From: Piscinibacter gummiphilus
Lineage (GTDB): Bacteria > Pseudomonadota > Gammaproteobacteria > Burkholderiales > Burkholderiaceae_C
DNA length: 64,000 bases
Direction: 5' to 3'
Assembly (NCBI RefSeq): GCF_002116905.1
Contig: NZ_CP015118.1
Coordinates: forward strand, 744,001-808,000
In this document: positions 1 through 8,489 of the stretch, piece after piece
How positions within the stretch are numbered: position 1 is the first letter of the stretch
How the letters are laid out: each line of letters starts with the position of its first letter
Program-made: the position numbers and the translations under genes
The notes under the pieces: generated by a model
What the model saw: only the letters and a program-made list of their open reading frames with translations
What the model was told of the DNA's origin: nothing
Databases searched by the model: none

Positions 1-994
1 CGAGGGGCAGGCCCTTCAGGTGCACGAGTTCGGCTTCGTCGAATCCGCGCAGGTCGCCGAGGACCAGGCGCTTCAGGGGCAGGCCGCGCAGGGCCTGCAG
101 CGTGCTGCCGAGGCCGTCCAGGCGCGCGGCGCCGTGCAGGTCCAGCTCGGCCAGCGGCAGGCCCGCCAGGCCGGCGAGGCCGTCCTCGGTGACCCAGCCG
201 CCCCGCAGCGACAGCCGTTCGATGCGCAGGCCTCGCAAGGCCTCCAGCACGGCGTCGTCCGCGTGGCACTGGTCGAGGCGCAGGGACCGCAGCGACCGCA
301 GGCCGCCGAGGCACGACGGGTCCTCCGACACCGCACGGGTCGACACGAGCCCCAGGTGTTCCAGCGGATGGCCCCGCAGCAGGGCCAGGCCGCGCGCGGT
401 GATGCCGTCGGGGCTCTCGAGCGACAGCGACCGCATCGACAGCCGCGACAGCGCGCGCAGCCCGTCGTCGGTCACCTCCTCGCAGCCGTTCAGCGCGAGG
501 TCTTCCAGCACGCCGCCGGCCAGCTGTTCGATGAAGGTGTCGCCGAAGTCCTCGCTGCGCGTGCGCAGCGAGAGGCGGCGCAGGCGTTCGAGCGAGGGCA
601 GGCCGCTGCCGTCGTCGGCGCGCCCGAAGCCGTCGATCTCGAGCGACTCCAGTCGCAGCGCGGGCAGCCGGCGCCACACGGCACGGCCGCACGCGAACCG
701 CGGGCTGTCGAGCTTGAGCGAGCGCAGCGGCAGGCCGGCCAGCGCGTCGAGCCAGCCGGCCTCCGCGTCGGGCAGGTCGAGGTGGTCGACGGGGAGGCCC
801 TGCAGGTGCATGAGCCACGGCTCGATGCGGTTGGCGCGGGCGGTGGCGTTCAGCGTGGCGAGGGCCGCGACCGCGGCCGGGTCGCGCAGGCCGGCGGCCA
901 CGCGCAGGCCGTCGAGCGAGGCCTCGCCGGTGTCGAGCAGGTGGTGGTACTGCTCCGCGCGGACCGAGAGGGGGCGGAGGGAGTCGGTGGACAT
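1..994 (-). CDS. Leucine-rich-repeat protein, 3' end cut by window edge
   Basis: The reverse strand from an ATG at 994 stays open to the window edge and gives at least 331 residues without a stop, so the C-terminus is missing. After about 60 residues the protein becomes a string of leucine-rich repeats of roughly 24 residues, with units such as LEDLALNGCEEVTDDGLRAL and LRSLRSLRLDQC. This resembles the cysteine-containing or ribonuclease-inhibitor-like class. There is no signal peptide or membrane segment in the visible part, so a cytoplasmic binding role is likely. The N-terminus (MSTDSLRPLSVRAEQYHHLL) is not recognised. The function is unknown; LRR proteins usually bind other proteins. The divergent strand holds only antisense open frames. 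Confidence 0.8.
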   Translation of the reverse strand, partial: MSTDSLRPLSVRAEQYHHLLDTGEASLDGLRVAAGLRDPAAVAALATLNATARANRIEPWLMHLQGLPVDHLDLPDAEAGWLDALAGLPLRSLKLDSPRFACGRAVWRRLPALRLESLEIDGFGRADDGSGLPSLERLRRLSLRTRSEDFGDTFIEQLAGGVLEDLALNGCEEVTDDGLRALSRLSMRSLSLESPDGITARGLALLRGHPLEHLGLVSTRAVSEDPSCLGGLRSLRSLRLDQCHADDAVLEALRGLRIERLSLRGGWVTEDGLAGLAGLPLAELDLHGAARLDGLGSTLQALRGLPLKRLVLGDLRGFDEAELVHLKGLPL

Positions 995-1043
995 GGAGAC
1001 TTCAGCGATGGGGACGTCGGACAGTGCATTCTGCCCGGGCCCG

Positions 1044-1826
1044 TCACGGCCTGACGCCGCGCACCGCAGTGGCCCGCGCGGTCACCGTCACGGGGCCGCC
1101 GTCCGCCTGCAGGCGCAGCCGCACGTTCGCCTTCAGCGTCGCCTGCTGTTCCGCCGTCAGCACCTCCGCCGCGGTGCGCAGCGCCTGGCTCGAGGCGGCG
1201 CTGTGCCAGTAGTCGTCGAAGCTGTCGAACGTGCGCTGCACGGTGATCGACCGCGTCTCGACGTCGCGCAGGCCCGCGCCGGTCCACAGCGCGGCCGAGG
1301 CTTCCAGGGTGGACGCGTCGGCACTCGGTGGCATCGGCGGGCGCGCGCCCAGCTTGACCATCTCGGCGCCGATGTCGGCGAGCGGGAAACCGCGGTTCAG
1401 CATGTCCCAGTGGTAGGCCGCGACGACACCGCCCGGGCGCACGGCGCGCACCATCTCCGCCACGCCGGCCGCCGGGTCGGGCACGAAGAAGAGCACCAGC
1501 GCCATCGTGGCGGCATCGCAGGACCCGTCCGCGACGGGCAGCTGCTGCGCGCCGCCTTCGAGCCACTCGACGGGCGCGCCGGCTGGCAGGCGGGTGCGGG
1601 CGAAGGCGAGCTGCCCCGGCGACGGGTCGACGGCGACGACGTGCGATGCGCGGGTGCGTTCGACCAACTGCTCGGTGAAGGCGCCGTTGCCGCAGCCCAC
1701 GTCGACCCAGCGCAGCCCTTCGGGCACGGCCAGCCAGTCGAGGAAGAGGTCTCCCGCGAGCCGGCTCCACCGGCCCATCATCACTTCGTAGCTGGCGCCA
1801 TCGTTGAACTGGACGGTCTGGGTCAT
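1044..1826 (-). CDS. Class I SAM-dependent methyltransferase
   Basis: This 260-residue protein has the Rossmann-type methyltransferase fold (Methyltransf_11/25 type). Motif I is VDVGCGNGAF near residues 41-50, followed by the acidic end of strand 2 in VVAVDPSP and a motif-IV-like stretch around DAATMALVLFFV. It would transfer a methyl group from S-adenosylmethionine to an unidentified small substrate in the cytoplasm. Length and start (MTQTVQFNDGASYEVMMGRW) suit the UbiE-like family, which often begins with a MMGRWS segment. It lies 50 bases downstream of the LRR gene start, on the same strand, and 65 bases from the aldo/keto reductase stop. The substrate cannot be read from context. Confidence 0.85.
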   Translation of the reverse strand: MTQTVQFNDGASYEVMMGRWSRLAGDLFLDWLAVPEGLRWVDVGCGNGAFTEQLVERTRASHVVAVDPSPGQLAFARTRLPAGAPVEWLEGGAQQLPVADGSCDAATMALVLFFVPDPAAGVAEMVRAVRPGGVVAAYHWDMLNRGFPLADIGAEMVKLGARPPMPPSADASTLEASAALWTGAGLRDVETRSITVQRTFDSFDDYWHSAASSQALRTAAEVLTAEQQATLKANVRLRLQADGGPVTVTARATAVRGVRP

Positions 1827-1890
1827 CGCGGGATCGTGTCGAGGAGAGAGGGCCTCCAGCCTGCCACGATCCCGGTACCCGCACGACGGG

Positions 1891-2871
1891 TCAGGGCAGC
1901 GCGGTGCCTCGTGCGGCCTCGTACAGCGCGTACCACTCGCCGCGGCTCAGCCGGACCTTCAGCGCGTCGCCGCAGGCGCGGATGCGCGCGGGCTGGCTCG
2001 TGCCCAGCACGGGCTGGATGCGGGCGGGGTGGCGCATCAGCCAGGCGAGCACGATGCCCTCGGGGCTCACGCCGTGTTCCTGCGCGAGGCGGTGCACCAG
2101 CACGCGCGCGGGTTCGTCTCGCGGGTCGACCGTGGTGTCGCCGGTGAAGCGACCGCGCGCTAGCGAACTCCACGCCTGCAGCTGGATGCCGTTCGCCTGG
2201 CAGTGTTCCATCGTGCCGCCCCACGCCAGCGCGCCGGGCAGGGCCGCGGCCTGGCGGTCGTTGAAGCAGGTGCCGGCCTCGATCGGTTCGAGGTGGCCCA
2301 GGCCCAGCTCCAGCTGGTTGGCCACGAGGGGCTGGTCGAGCGACCGCGAGAGCCACGCGATCTGACCGGCGTTCATGTTGGAGACGCCGAAGTGGGTCAC
2401 CTTGCCCTGGGTGTGCAGCTTCGAGAAGGCTTCGGCGATCTCGTCGGGTTCCATCAGCGGGTCGGGACGGTGCAGCAGCAGGAGGTCCAGGCGCTCGGTG
2501 CCCAGGCGGCGCAGGCTCGCCTCCACCGCATCGAGGATGTACGCGCCCGACAGGTCGTAGCGCTTCGGGCCGTGCGCGTCCTCGAAGCGGATGCCGCACT
2601 TGCTCTGCAGCACGATGCGGTCGCGCAGCGACGGCTGGCGGCGGAACAGCTCGCCGAACACCGACTCGGCCTTGCCGAACGTGTAGATGTCGGCATGGTC
2701 GAACACCGTGACGCCGATCTCGAGCGCCGCCTCGACGGCCGCCTGCGCATGGTCGGCGTCGGCCGGCCCCCAGGGGGTGTCGTTCCAGGAGCCGCCGAGG
2801 CCCATGCAGCCGAAGGCGAGGGGACTGGCGGAAGGGAGGTGCTTCGCGAGGGGCAGGACGTTGGCGCTCAT
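1891..2871 (-). CDS. Aldo/keto reductase, YdhF-like
   Basis: The product is a 326-residue NADP(H)-dependent aldo/keto reductase with a TIM-barrel fold. The catalytic tetrad is visible: the Asp and Tyr in FDHADIYTFG, the Lys in LQSKCGI, and the His in LLLHRPDPL. The run LLLHRPDPLMEPDEIAEAF and the HFGVSN motif closely follow Escherichia coli YdhF, a poorly characterised oxidoreductase. The start at MSANVLPLAKHL is preferred; an in-frame ATG 13 codons upstream (2910) is possible but adds residues that the family lacks. It is divergent from the transporter gene that begins at 2950, so both promoters sit in the 80-base gap. The physiological carbonyl substrate is unknown. Confidence 0.87.
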   Translation of the reverse strand: MSANVLPLAKHLPSASPLAFGCMGLGGSWNDTPWGPADADHAQAAVEAALEIGVTVFDHADIYTFGKAESVFGELFRRQPSLRDRIVLQSKCGIRFEDAHGPKRYDLSGAYILDAVEASLRRLGTERLDLLLLHRPDPLMEPDEIAEAFSKLHTQGKVTHFGVSNMNAGQIAWLSRSLDQPLVANQLELGLGHLEPIEAGTCFNDRQAAALPGALAWGGTMEHCQANGIQLQAWSSLARGRFTGDTTVDPRDEPARVLVHRLAQEHGVSPEGIVLAWLMRHPARIQPVLGTSQPARIRACGDALKVRLSRGEWYALYEAARGTALP

Positions 2872-2949
2872 GGCGGGACGGTGCGTGGAAAAGTGGAATC
2901 GGTTCCGCATTGTGCGCGACAGCGCGGGGGCTTGGGGGCACCGGGCAGA

Positions 2950-4449
2950 ATGTCCGGCATGTCCATCCGCCTCGTCCTCCTCGCGTTGCTGGCCTGGTGC
3001 ACGGCTTCCGGCGCGCTGGCGGCGGAACAGGTTCGGGTCGGCTCCAAGCGCTTCACGGAAAGCTACATCCTCGGCGAGATCGTCGCCCGCACGGCCGCAC
3101 GTGCCGGCGCCGAGGCGGTGCACCGGCCCGGCCTCGGCAACACCGCGGTCGTGCTCGAGGCGCTGAAGGTCGGGGCGATCGACGTGTACCCCGAGTACCT
3201 GGGCACGCTGCAGAAGGAGATCCTGCAGCTGCCCGACGGCGCCACCGAGGCGCAGATGCGGCAGGCGCTCGCCGAACGCGGGCTCGCGTACGGCGTGCCG
3301 CTGGGCTTCTCGAACGGCTATGCGCTGGCCACCACCGCGGCGCAGGCGCGTGCGCTGTCGCTGCGGTCCCTGGGCGACCTGAGGAACCACCCGGACCTGG
3401 GCATCGCGCTGTCGCAGGAGTTCCTCGGCCGTGCCGACGGCTGGCCGGGCCTGGCGGCGCGCTACGGCCTGCCGCAGCGTCCCGCGGGCATCGACCATGG
3501 CGTGGCGTACGACGCCCTCGCGAGCGGCCGCATCGACGTCACCGACATCTACACGACGGACGCGAAGATCGCCGAACTCGGCTTGGCCGTGCTGCGGGAC
3601 GACGCCGGCTTCTTCCCGCGCTACGACGCCGTGCTGCTGTACCGCGCCGACCTGCCCGAGCGTGCGCCGGCCGCGTGGCGGGCCATCGGCGGGCTCGCGG
3701 GGCGCATCGACACGGACCGCATGATCGCGATGAACGGCGACGCCGAGTTGCGCGGGCAGCCGTTCACCACCATCGCGGAAGCCTTCGTCGCGGGCGATGC
3801 ATCGGCCGCCGCGCCGGCCTCGCGCGCAGGCCTGTGGGCGCGGCTGACCGGTCCCGACCTCGGCCGGCTCACGCGCGAACACGTGGGGCTGGTGGCCGCG
3901 TCGGTGGCCATCGCGGTGCTGCTGGGCGTGCCGCTCGGCGCCGTGGCGGCGTCGCGGCGGCGGCTGGGGCAGGGCATTTTCGCGGTGGCGGGTGTGCTGC
4001 AGACCATCCCGTCGCTGGCGCTGCTCGCCGTGCTGATCCCGCTGCTGGGCCGCATCGGCGCCGTGCCCGCCGTGGTGGCCCTGTCGCTCTACGCGGTGCT
4101 GCCCATCGTGCGCAACACCGCGACCGGCCTGCTCGAAGTGCCCGAGGGCCTCAAGCTCGCCGGCACGGCGCTCGGCATGACCCGTCTGCAGCGCTGGCGC
4201 CTGGTCGACGTGCCGCTGGCCGCGCCGGTGATGCTGGCTGGCATCAAGACCGCGACGGTGCTCACCGTGGGCACCGCGACGATCGCGGCGTTCATCGGGG
4301 CCGGCGGGTATGGCGAGCGCATCGTGCAGGGACTGGCCCTCAATGACAGCGCCGCACTGTGGGCCGGGGCGATCCCGTCGGCGGCGCTCGCCTTGCTCAC
4401 GCAGGGGCTGTTCGAACTCGCCGAGCGGTGGCTGGTGGCCCGCCGCTAG
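2950..4449 (+). CDS. Fused glycine-betaine/osmoprotectant-type ABC binding protein and permease
   Basis: This 499-residue protein joins a secreted substrate-binding domain to a membrane permease. A signal peptide (LVLLALLAWCTASGALA) is followed by an OpuAC-type domain with VRVGSKRFTESYILGEIVA and the DVYPEYLGT motif, ending near residue 290. The C-terminal half carries a BPD_transp_1 permease with about five membrane helices and the EAA-like loop AGTALGMTRLQRWRLVDVPL. Such fusions occur in OpuC/YehYZ-type importers for quaternary amines. No ATP-binding subunit lies beside it, which is unusual. A second ATG at 2959 could be the start. The stop at 4449 is two bases from the convergent Bug gene. 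Confidence 0.85.
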   Translation: MSGMSIRLVLLALLAWCTASGALAAEQVRVGSKRFTESYILGEIVARTAARAGAEAVHRPGLGNTAVVLEALKVGAIDVYPEYLGTLQKEILQLPDGATEAQMRQALAERGLAYGVPLGFSNGYALATTAAQARALSLRSLGDLRNHPDLGIALSQEFLGRADGWPGLAARYGLPQRPAGIDHGVAYDALASGRIDVTDIYTTDAKIAELGLAVLRDDAGFFPRYDAVLLYRADLPERAPAAWRAIGGLAGRIDTDRMIAMNGDAELRGQPFTTIAEAFVAGDASAAAPASRAGLWARLTGPDLGRLTREHVGLVAASVAIAVLLGVPLGAVAASRRRLGQGIFAVAGVLQTIPSLALLAVLIPLLGRIGAVPAVVALSLYAVLPIVRNTATGLLEVPEGLKLAGTALGMTRLQRWRLVDVPLAAPVMLAGIKTATVLTVGTATIAAFIGAGGYGERIVQGLALNDSAALWAGAIPSAALALLTQGLFELAERWLVARR

Positions 4450-4450
4450 G

Positions 4451-5422
4451 TCACTCCACCTCGATCTTGGCCTTGCGGATCACGTCGGTCCACCGCTTGA
4501 TGTCGCCGGCGAGCAGCGCGCTTGCCTGTTCAGGCGACCCGGCCTGCAGCCGCATGCCCATCTTCTGCAGCTTCTCCACGAGGGCCGGCGAGGCGATGGC
4601 CTCGCGGATGGCGCGGTTCAGCCGTTCGATCACGGCCGGCGGTGTGCCGGCGGGGGCGGCGATCGCGTTCCACGAGCTGACGTTGTAGTTCGCGATGCCC
4701 GACTGCTGGAGCGTCGGAATGTCCGGCAGCGCGGGGTTGCGTTGCGACGACGTGACGGCGAGCGCCTTCAGGCCACCGCCGCTCAGCTGCGGGATCACCG
4801 GGCCGGTGATCTCGAGGGCCACGTCCACCTCGCCGCTGCGCACGGCCATCAGCACGGCGGGCGAGGTCTTGTACGGCACGATCAGGAATTCCGCGCCGCT
4901 GTCGGTCTCGAAGAGCTTCGCGGCCAGGTGCTGCGTGCTGCCCACCGCGATGGTGCCGAGCTTGATCTGCCCCGGCGACGCCTTCGCCTGCTGCATCAGC
5001 TGCGCGACCGACGTGTACCGGGATCCGTGGTCGACGACGAGGGCGAGGTCGAAGAATCCGAGGGTCGAGACGGGCGCGAGGTCCTTCACGGTGTCGTACG
5101 GCAGCTTCTTGAAGAGTCCGGCGCTGACGGCGTGCCCGTTGCTGATCAGCAGGAGGGTGTGGCCATCGGGCTTCGAGCCGATCACGGCCTGGGTCGCGAC
5201 GATGCTGCCGGCGCTCGGGCGGTTGTCGACGACGATGGGCTGGCCGAGGTTCTTCGCCATCACCTCGGCCACGGCGCGCGCGGTGACGTCGGCGATGCCG
5301 CCCGGGGCGAACGGCACCACGAGCGTGATCGCGCGGCTGGGAAACTGCGCTGCGGCGAGGCCGGGCAGAGCGAGGGCGAGTGCGGCGGCCAGCAGCGGGC
5401 GGCGGGGCAGTCGTGGAAACAT
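4451..5422 (-). CDS. Bug-family (TctC-like) periplasmic solute-binding protein
   Basis: A 323-residue secreted protein of the tripartite tricarboxylate receptor (Bug) family. It has a signal peptide ending in LPGLAAAQ, the N-terminal hallmark ITLVVPFAPGGIADVTARAV, the pocket motif VDNRPSAGSIVATQ, and the KKLPYDTVKDLAPV loop. These proteins bind carboxylates or aromatic acids in the periplasm. It is the last gene of an apparent three-gene operon (ligI, porin, Bug), 20 bases after the porin stop. Its ligand is therefore likely an aromatic or pyrone dicarboxylate. No TctA or TctB membrane subunits lie nearby, as is common for Bug proteins in Burkholderiales. Confidence 0.9.
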   Translation of the reverse strand: MFPRLPRRPLLAAALALALPGLAAAQFPSRAITLVVPFAPGGIADVTARAVAEVMAKNLGQPIVVDNRPSAGSIVATQAVIGSKPDGHTLLLISNGHAVSAGLFKKLPYDTVKDLAPVSTLGFFDLALVVDHGSRYTSVAQLMQQAKASPGQIKLGTIAVGSTQHLAAKLFETDSGAEFLIVPYKTSPAVLMAVRSGEVDVALEITGPVIPQLSGGGLKALAVTSSQRNPALPDIPTLQQSGIANYNVSSWNAIAAPAGTPPAVIERLNRAIREAIASPALVEKLQKMGMRLQAGSPEQASALLAGDIKRWTDVIRKAKIEVE

Positions 5423-5442
5423 CGTGCGATTCTCCCGGGCGA

Positions 5443-6504
5443 TCAGAAGGTGTGGCGCACGTCGACGGTGAAGGCCGTCTGGTCGCCCGTCGTGCCCATG
5501 AAGGCCGGCTTGGCGTAGCCGCCCTTGACCTGGTTGCCATCGATCGTGGCCGCGATGTCCGTGCGCTTGGAGAAGCGGTACGACGCCGAGAGGTAGCTGA
5601 CCTTGCGCGAGCCGTCGAGCGCGGAGCTGCCGCCCTGGTCGTCGGACAGGTGGGCGACGCTGAGCGTGACTTCCGGGAGCACCTCGATGTTCGCGCCGAG
5701 CGTCCACACCGTGTTCTCCTGCGGGCTGACGGCGTTCGTGCGGCGCATCGCGCCGCCGTAGAACGTGAACATCGGCGAGGCCTTCCAGTTGCCGCCGAGG
5801 CCCACGATCTTGCGCCGCTCGGTGTCGGACACGTTGTTCATCTGCTGCACGTAGCCGCCGACGAAGACGGGGCCCGAGGTCCAGGTGGCCGACAGGGCCC
5901 ACGCGTCACTGCCGTCGTTGGCCGCCACCTCGCCGAAGGTCTTCGAGACCGACACCTCCACGCCGGCGACCTTGCCGTCGACCCGCATCAGGTTGTCCTG
6001 CCGCGCGATGTGGTGGCTGCTGAAGATCGACAGCGCGAGGTTGTTCGGATTCCCCTGGGGCTGGAAGCGCGCGGCGACCGCGTGTGCGAGGGTGTACTGG
6101 TGGCCGAACAGCACGCTGCCGTACGGGGCGGAGAGGCCCATGAAGACCTGGCGGCCCCAGAAGCGCGTGGGAGCCTGCACCTGGCCGTAGTCCGCGGTGG
6201 CCGAACCCTGCAGCGGCGTGCCGGTGCTCGGGTCGAAGCCGTGTTCCATCGTGAACACCGCGGCCAGGCCGCCGCCCAGGTCTTCGCGCCCGCGGAAGCC
6301 GAGGCGGCTGCCGGTGAAGGTGCCGTCGTCCATCGACGTGTCGGAGTTGCCGGCCGCCGTCACGTTGGTGGCGCGGCGCACGGCGACGTCGACGAGACCG
6401 TAGACGGTGACGCTGCCGGTCGACTGCGCGGCGGCGGCGAAGGGCGTGCACAGCACGGCGAGGAAGAGCGGGGTCGAGCGGAAGGTCCTTCGGGTCAGGG
6501 TCAC
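5443..6504 (-). CDS. Gram-negative general porin
   Basis: A 353-residue outer-membrane porin of the Porin_4 (Bordetella/Comamonas) type. The mature protein begins near AQSTGSVTVYGLVDVAV, the usual opening strand, has the GSRLGFRGREDLGGGLAAVF loop, and ends in phenylalanine (VDVRHTF), the barrel-assembly signal. The chosen start is GTG at 6504 because an AGGAG-like site sits about 7 bases upstream; an upstream ATG (6549) would add an unlikely leader. It is placed between ligI and a Bug protein on one strand and probably provides outer-membrane entry for the substrate of this operon. Pore selectivity cannot be deduced from sequence alone. Confidence 0.9.
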   Translation of the reverse strand: MTLTRRTFRSTPLFLAVLCTPFAAAAQSTGSVTVYGLVDVAVRRATNVTAAGNSDTSMDDGTFTGSRLGFRGREDLGGGLAAVFTMEHGFDPSTGTPLQGSATADYGQVQAPTRFWGRQVFMGLSAPYGSVLFGHQYTLAHAVAARFQPQGNPNNLALSIFSSHHIARQDNLMRVDGKVAGVEVSVSKTFGEVAANDGSDAWALSATWTSGPVFVGGYVQQMNNVSDTERRKIVGLGGNWKASPMFTFYGGAMRRTNAVSPQENTVWTLGANIEVLPEVTLSVAHLSDDQGGSSALDGSRKVSYLSASYRFSKRTDIAATIDGNQVKGGYAKPAFMGTTGDQTAFTVDVRHTF

Positions 6505-6580
6505 GCGTGTCTCCTGGGGAGTGGGGTGGAGCGGCCGGACGACGTGCACCTGGCCGCGGGTGCGAGCGGTGGAGCGGGGA

Positions 6581-7507
6581 TCAGTGCGGTGCGGCCTCCT
6601 CGGGCCAGTACAGGCGCATGGGGTTGTCGACGAGGAGCCGCTGGCGCACGCCGGCGTCGGGCGCCACCTGCGCGAGGTGGTCGACCAGCAGGCCGTCGTC
6701 GGGCATGTGCTGCGTCAGGTTCGGATGCGGCCAGTCGGTGCCCCACAGCGTGCGGTCGGGGGCCACCTCGAGCACGCGGTGTGCGAAGGGCACCACGTCG
6801 CGGTAGGGGCGCGGCTCGCCGTCGCGGGCCGGCGGACCCGACACGCTCAGCCGTTCGGGGCAGCTGAGCTTGGTCCACACGTTCGGGTGTTCGCGCAGCA
6901 GGCGCAGGAACAGCGCGAACGCCGGGCCGTCCGCGGGTTGCGAGACATCGGGCCGGCCCAGGTGGTCCACGACCACGGGGGTGGGCAAGGTGGTGAAGAA
7001 GTCCCACAGGTCCGGCAGGTCGGCCGCCTCGAAGTACACGACGACGTGCCAGCCGAGCGGTGCGATGCGCCGGGCGATCTCGGCGAGTTCCTCCTTCGGC
7101 GTGAAGTCGACGAGGCGGCGCACGAAGTTGAAGCGCACGCCGCGCACGCCGGCGGCGTGCAGCCGCTCGAGTTCGGCGTCGGCGACGTCGCGGCGCACGG
7201 TGGCGACGCCGCGCGCGCGGCCATCGGCATGGGCCAGCACGTCGAGCATCGCGCGGTTGTCGGCGCCATGGCACGTGGCCTGCACGACGACGTTGCGGCT
7301 CACGCCCAGGTGGTCGCGCAGCGCGAAGAGCTGCTCACGGCTCGCGTCGCACGGCGTGTACTTGCGCTCGGGGGCGAACGGGAACTGCGCGGCCGGGCCG
7401 AACACGTGGCAGTGCGCGTCCACCGTGCTGGCCGGCAGCGCGAGCCGCGGGCGGCTGGGCGCCGGATGCCAGTCGAGCCAGCCGGGGGTCTTCTCGGAAG
7501 AGGTCAT
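6581..7507 (-). CDS. ligI: 2-pyrone-4,6-dicarboxylate lactonase (LigI)
   Basis: This 308-residue amidohydrolase opens the lactone ring of 2-pyrone-4,6-dicarboxylate to 4-oxalomesaconate in the protocatechuate 4,5-cleavage (lignin-derived aromatic) pathway. It closely resembles Sphingobium LigI in DAHCHVFGPAAQFPF, YTPCDASREQLFALRDHLG, VVQATCHGADN, VVVDHLGRPDV and LWGTDWPHPN, including the HxH motif and the late catalytic Asp. The C-terminal DNPMRLYW also matches. It heads the ligI-porin-Bug operon and is divergent from a LysR gene 94 bases away. Later enzymes of the same route (ligJ, ligK) lie 22 kb away at 29.5-31.3 kb. An ATG at 7537 is a less likely start. Confidence 0.93.
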   Translation of the reverse strand: MTSSEKTPGWLDWHPAPSRPRLALPASTVDAHCHVFGPAAQFPFAPERKYTPCDASREQLFALRDHLGVSRNVVVQATCHGADNRAMLDVLAHADGRARGVATVRRDVADAELERLHAAGVRGVRFNFVRRLVDFTPKEELAEIARRIAPLGWHVVVYFEAADLPDLWDFFTTLPTPVVVDHLGRPDVSQPADGPAFALFLRLLREHPNVWTKLSCPERLSVSGPPARDGEPRPYRDVVPFAHRVLEVAPDRTLWGTDWPHPNLTQHMPDDGLLVDHLAQVAPDAGVRQRLLVDNPMRLYWPEEAAPH

Positions 7508-7566
7508 GGGCCGTGATTCTGGGAAGACCCAGCCCATCGTCCTAGGGCCTGCAGACGCTACCTGCT

Positions 7567-7581
7567 ATGCCGGTTCGGCAT
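7567..7581. promoter_or_regulatory. Candidate LysR-type operator between ligI and its regulator
   Basis: The 94-base divergent gap contains the perfect dyad ATGCCG-GTT-CGGCAT, which also fits the T-N11-A rule of LysR-type boxes (T at 7568, A at 7580). It lies about 20 bases before the regulator start and about 60 bases before ligI, where an autoregulated LysR site is expected. The assignment is by position and symmetry only. Confidence 0.5.
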
Positions 7582-7601
7582 GGCTCGGGCAGAATCCGAG
7601 C

Positions 7602-8489
7602 GTGGACCTCAAACAGATCGAGTACTTCGTCGCGGTCGGCCAGGCGGGCAGCTTCAGCCGTGCGGCCGACACCCTGGGCATGACGCAGCCCGCGCTGAGC
7701 CGGCAGATCCGGGCCCTCGAGGTCGAGCTGCGCGAGACGCTGCTGGAGCGCAACGGCCGCGGCGTGTCGCTCACCGAACCCGGGCGGCGCCTTCTTGCAC
7801 GAGGTCGCGAGGTGCTGCAGCTGATGCACGACACGCGGCAGGAGCTGGGTGCGTTGCGGGGCGAGGCGGTGGGCCAGATCGTCGTCGGGCTGCCGCCGAG
7901 CCTCGCGCGGCGCATCACCGTGCAGCTCATCGAGGCCTTCCAGGCGGAGCTGCCGCATGCGAAGGTCGCGGTCGTCGAAGGATTCTCGTCGCACATCGCC
8001 GAGTGGCTGGCGGCCGGCCGGGTCGACCTGGGCCTCGTCTACAACCCCGAGCCGCACGCCCAGCTGGCGCAAGAGCCGGTGCTCGAGGAGACGCTGTGCC
8101 TCGTGGGCGCGCCGGGGTCGCTGTCGCGTGCGCAGGTGAGCCTCGCCGACGTCGCCGCGCTGCCGCTCGTGATGCCGCAATGGGGGCACAGCTTCCGCCG
8201 GCTGATGGAGTCGCGCGCGATGCTCGCGGGCGTGCGGCTGCAGGTGGCGTGGGAGGTGTCGAGCGTGCCCACCATCCTCGACATGGTCAAGCGTGGCCAC
8301 GGTTTCGCCGCGCTCACCGGCAGTGCGGTCGCCGCGGGCACCGCGCCCGGCGAGGTGGCGCTGGCCACCATCGTCGAGCCGGTGATCATGAGCACGCTGT
8401 GTGTCGCCTGGAACCACCAGCGGCGGCGCGACGCGCTGCACGTGCGGACGACGGAGATGCTCGCGGCGCTGTGCCGCGCCGGAGGCTGA
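7602..8489 (+). CDS. LysR-family transcriptional regulator, probable ligI operon regulator
   Basis: A 295-residue LysR-type regulator. The N-terminal winged helix is clear: MDLKQIEYFVAVGQAGSFSR (initiated at GTG 7602), then TQPALSRQIRALE and the wing LTEPGRRLLARGREVL. The rest is a periplasmic-binding-protein-like effector domain of the Nac/CynR-like branch. Divergent placement from ligI-porin-Bug, with a T-N11-A dyad between them, suggests it controls that operon in response to a pathway acid. The stop codon TGA shares the palindrome TGATCA with the stop of the convergent citrate-synthase-like gene. The GTG start was chosen because the LysR domain begins exactly there. Confidence 0.9.
   Translation: MDLKQIEYFVAVGQAGSFSRAADTLGMTQPALSRQIRALEVELRETLLERNGRGVSLTEPGRRLLARGREVLQLMHDTRQELGALRGEAVGQIVVGLPPSLARRITVQLIEAFQAELPHAKVAVVEGFSSHIAEWLAAGRVDLGLVYNPEPHAQLAQEPVLEETLCLVGAPGSLSRAQVSLADVAALPLVMPQWGHSFRRLMESRAMLAGVRLQVAWEVSSVPTILDMVKRGHGFAALTGSAVAAGTAPGEVALATIVEPVIMSTLCVAWNHQRRRDALHVRTTEMLAALCRAGG

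Noticed and set aside
20..1054. Long open frame on the plus strand opposite the LRR gene
   Set aside because: It mirrors the codon positions of the LRR gene on the other strand, is rich in Gln, Arg and Ala with no domain, and has no plausible ribosome site.
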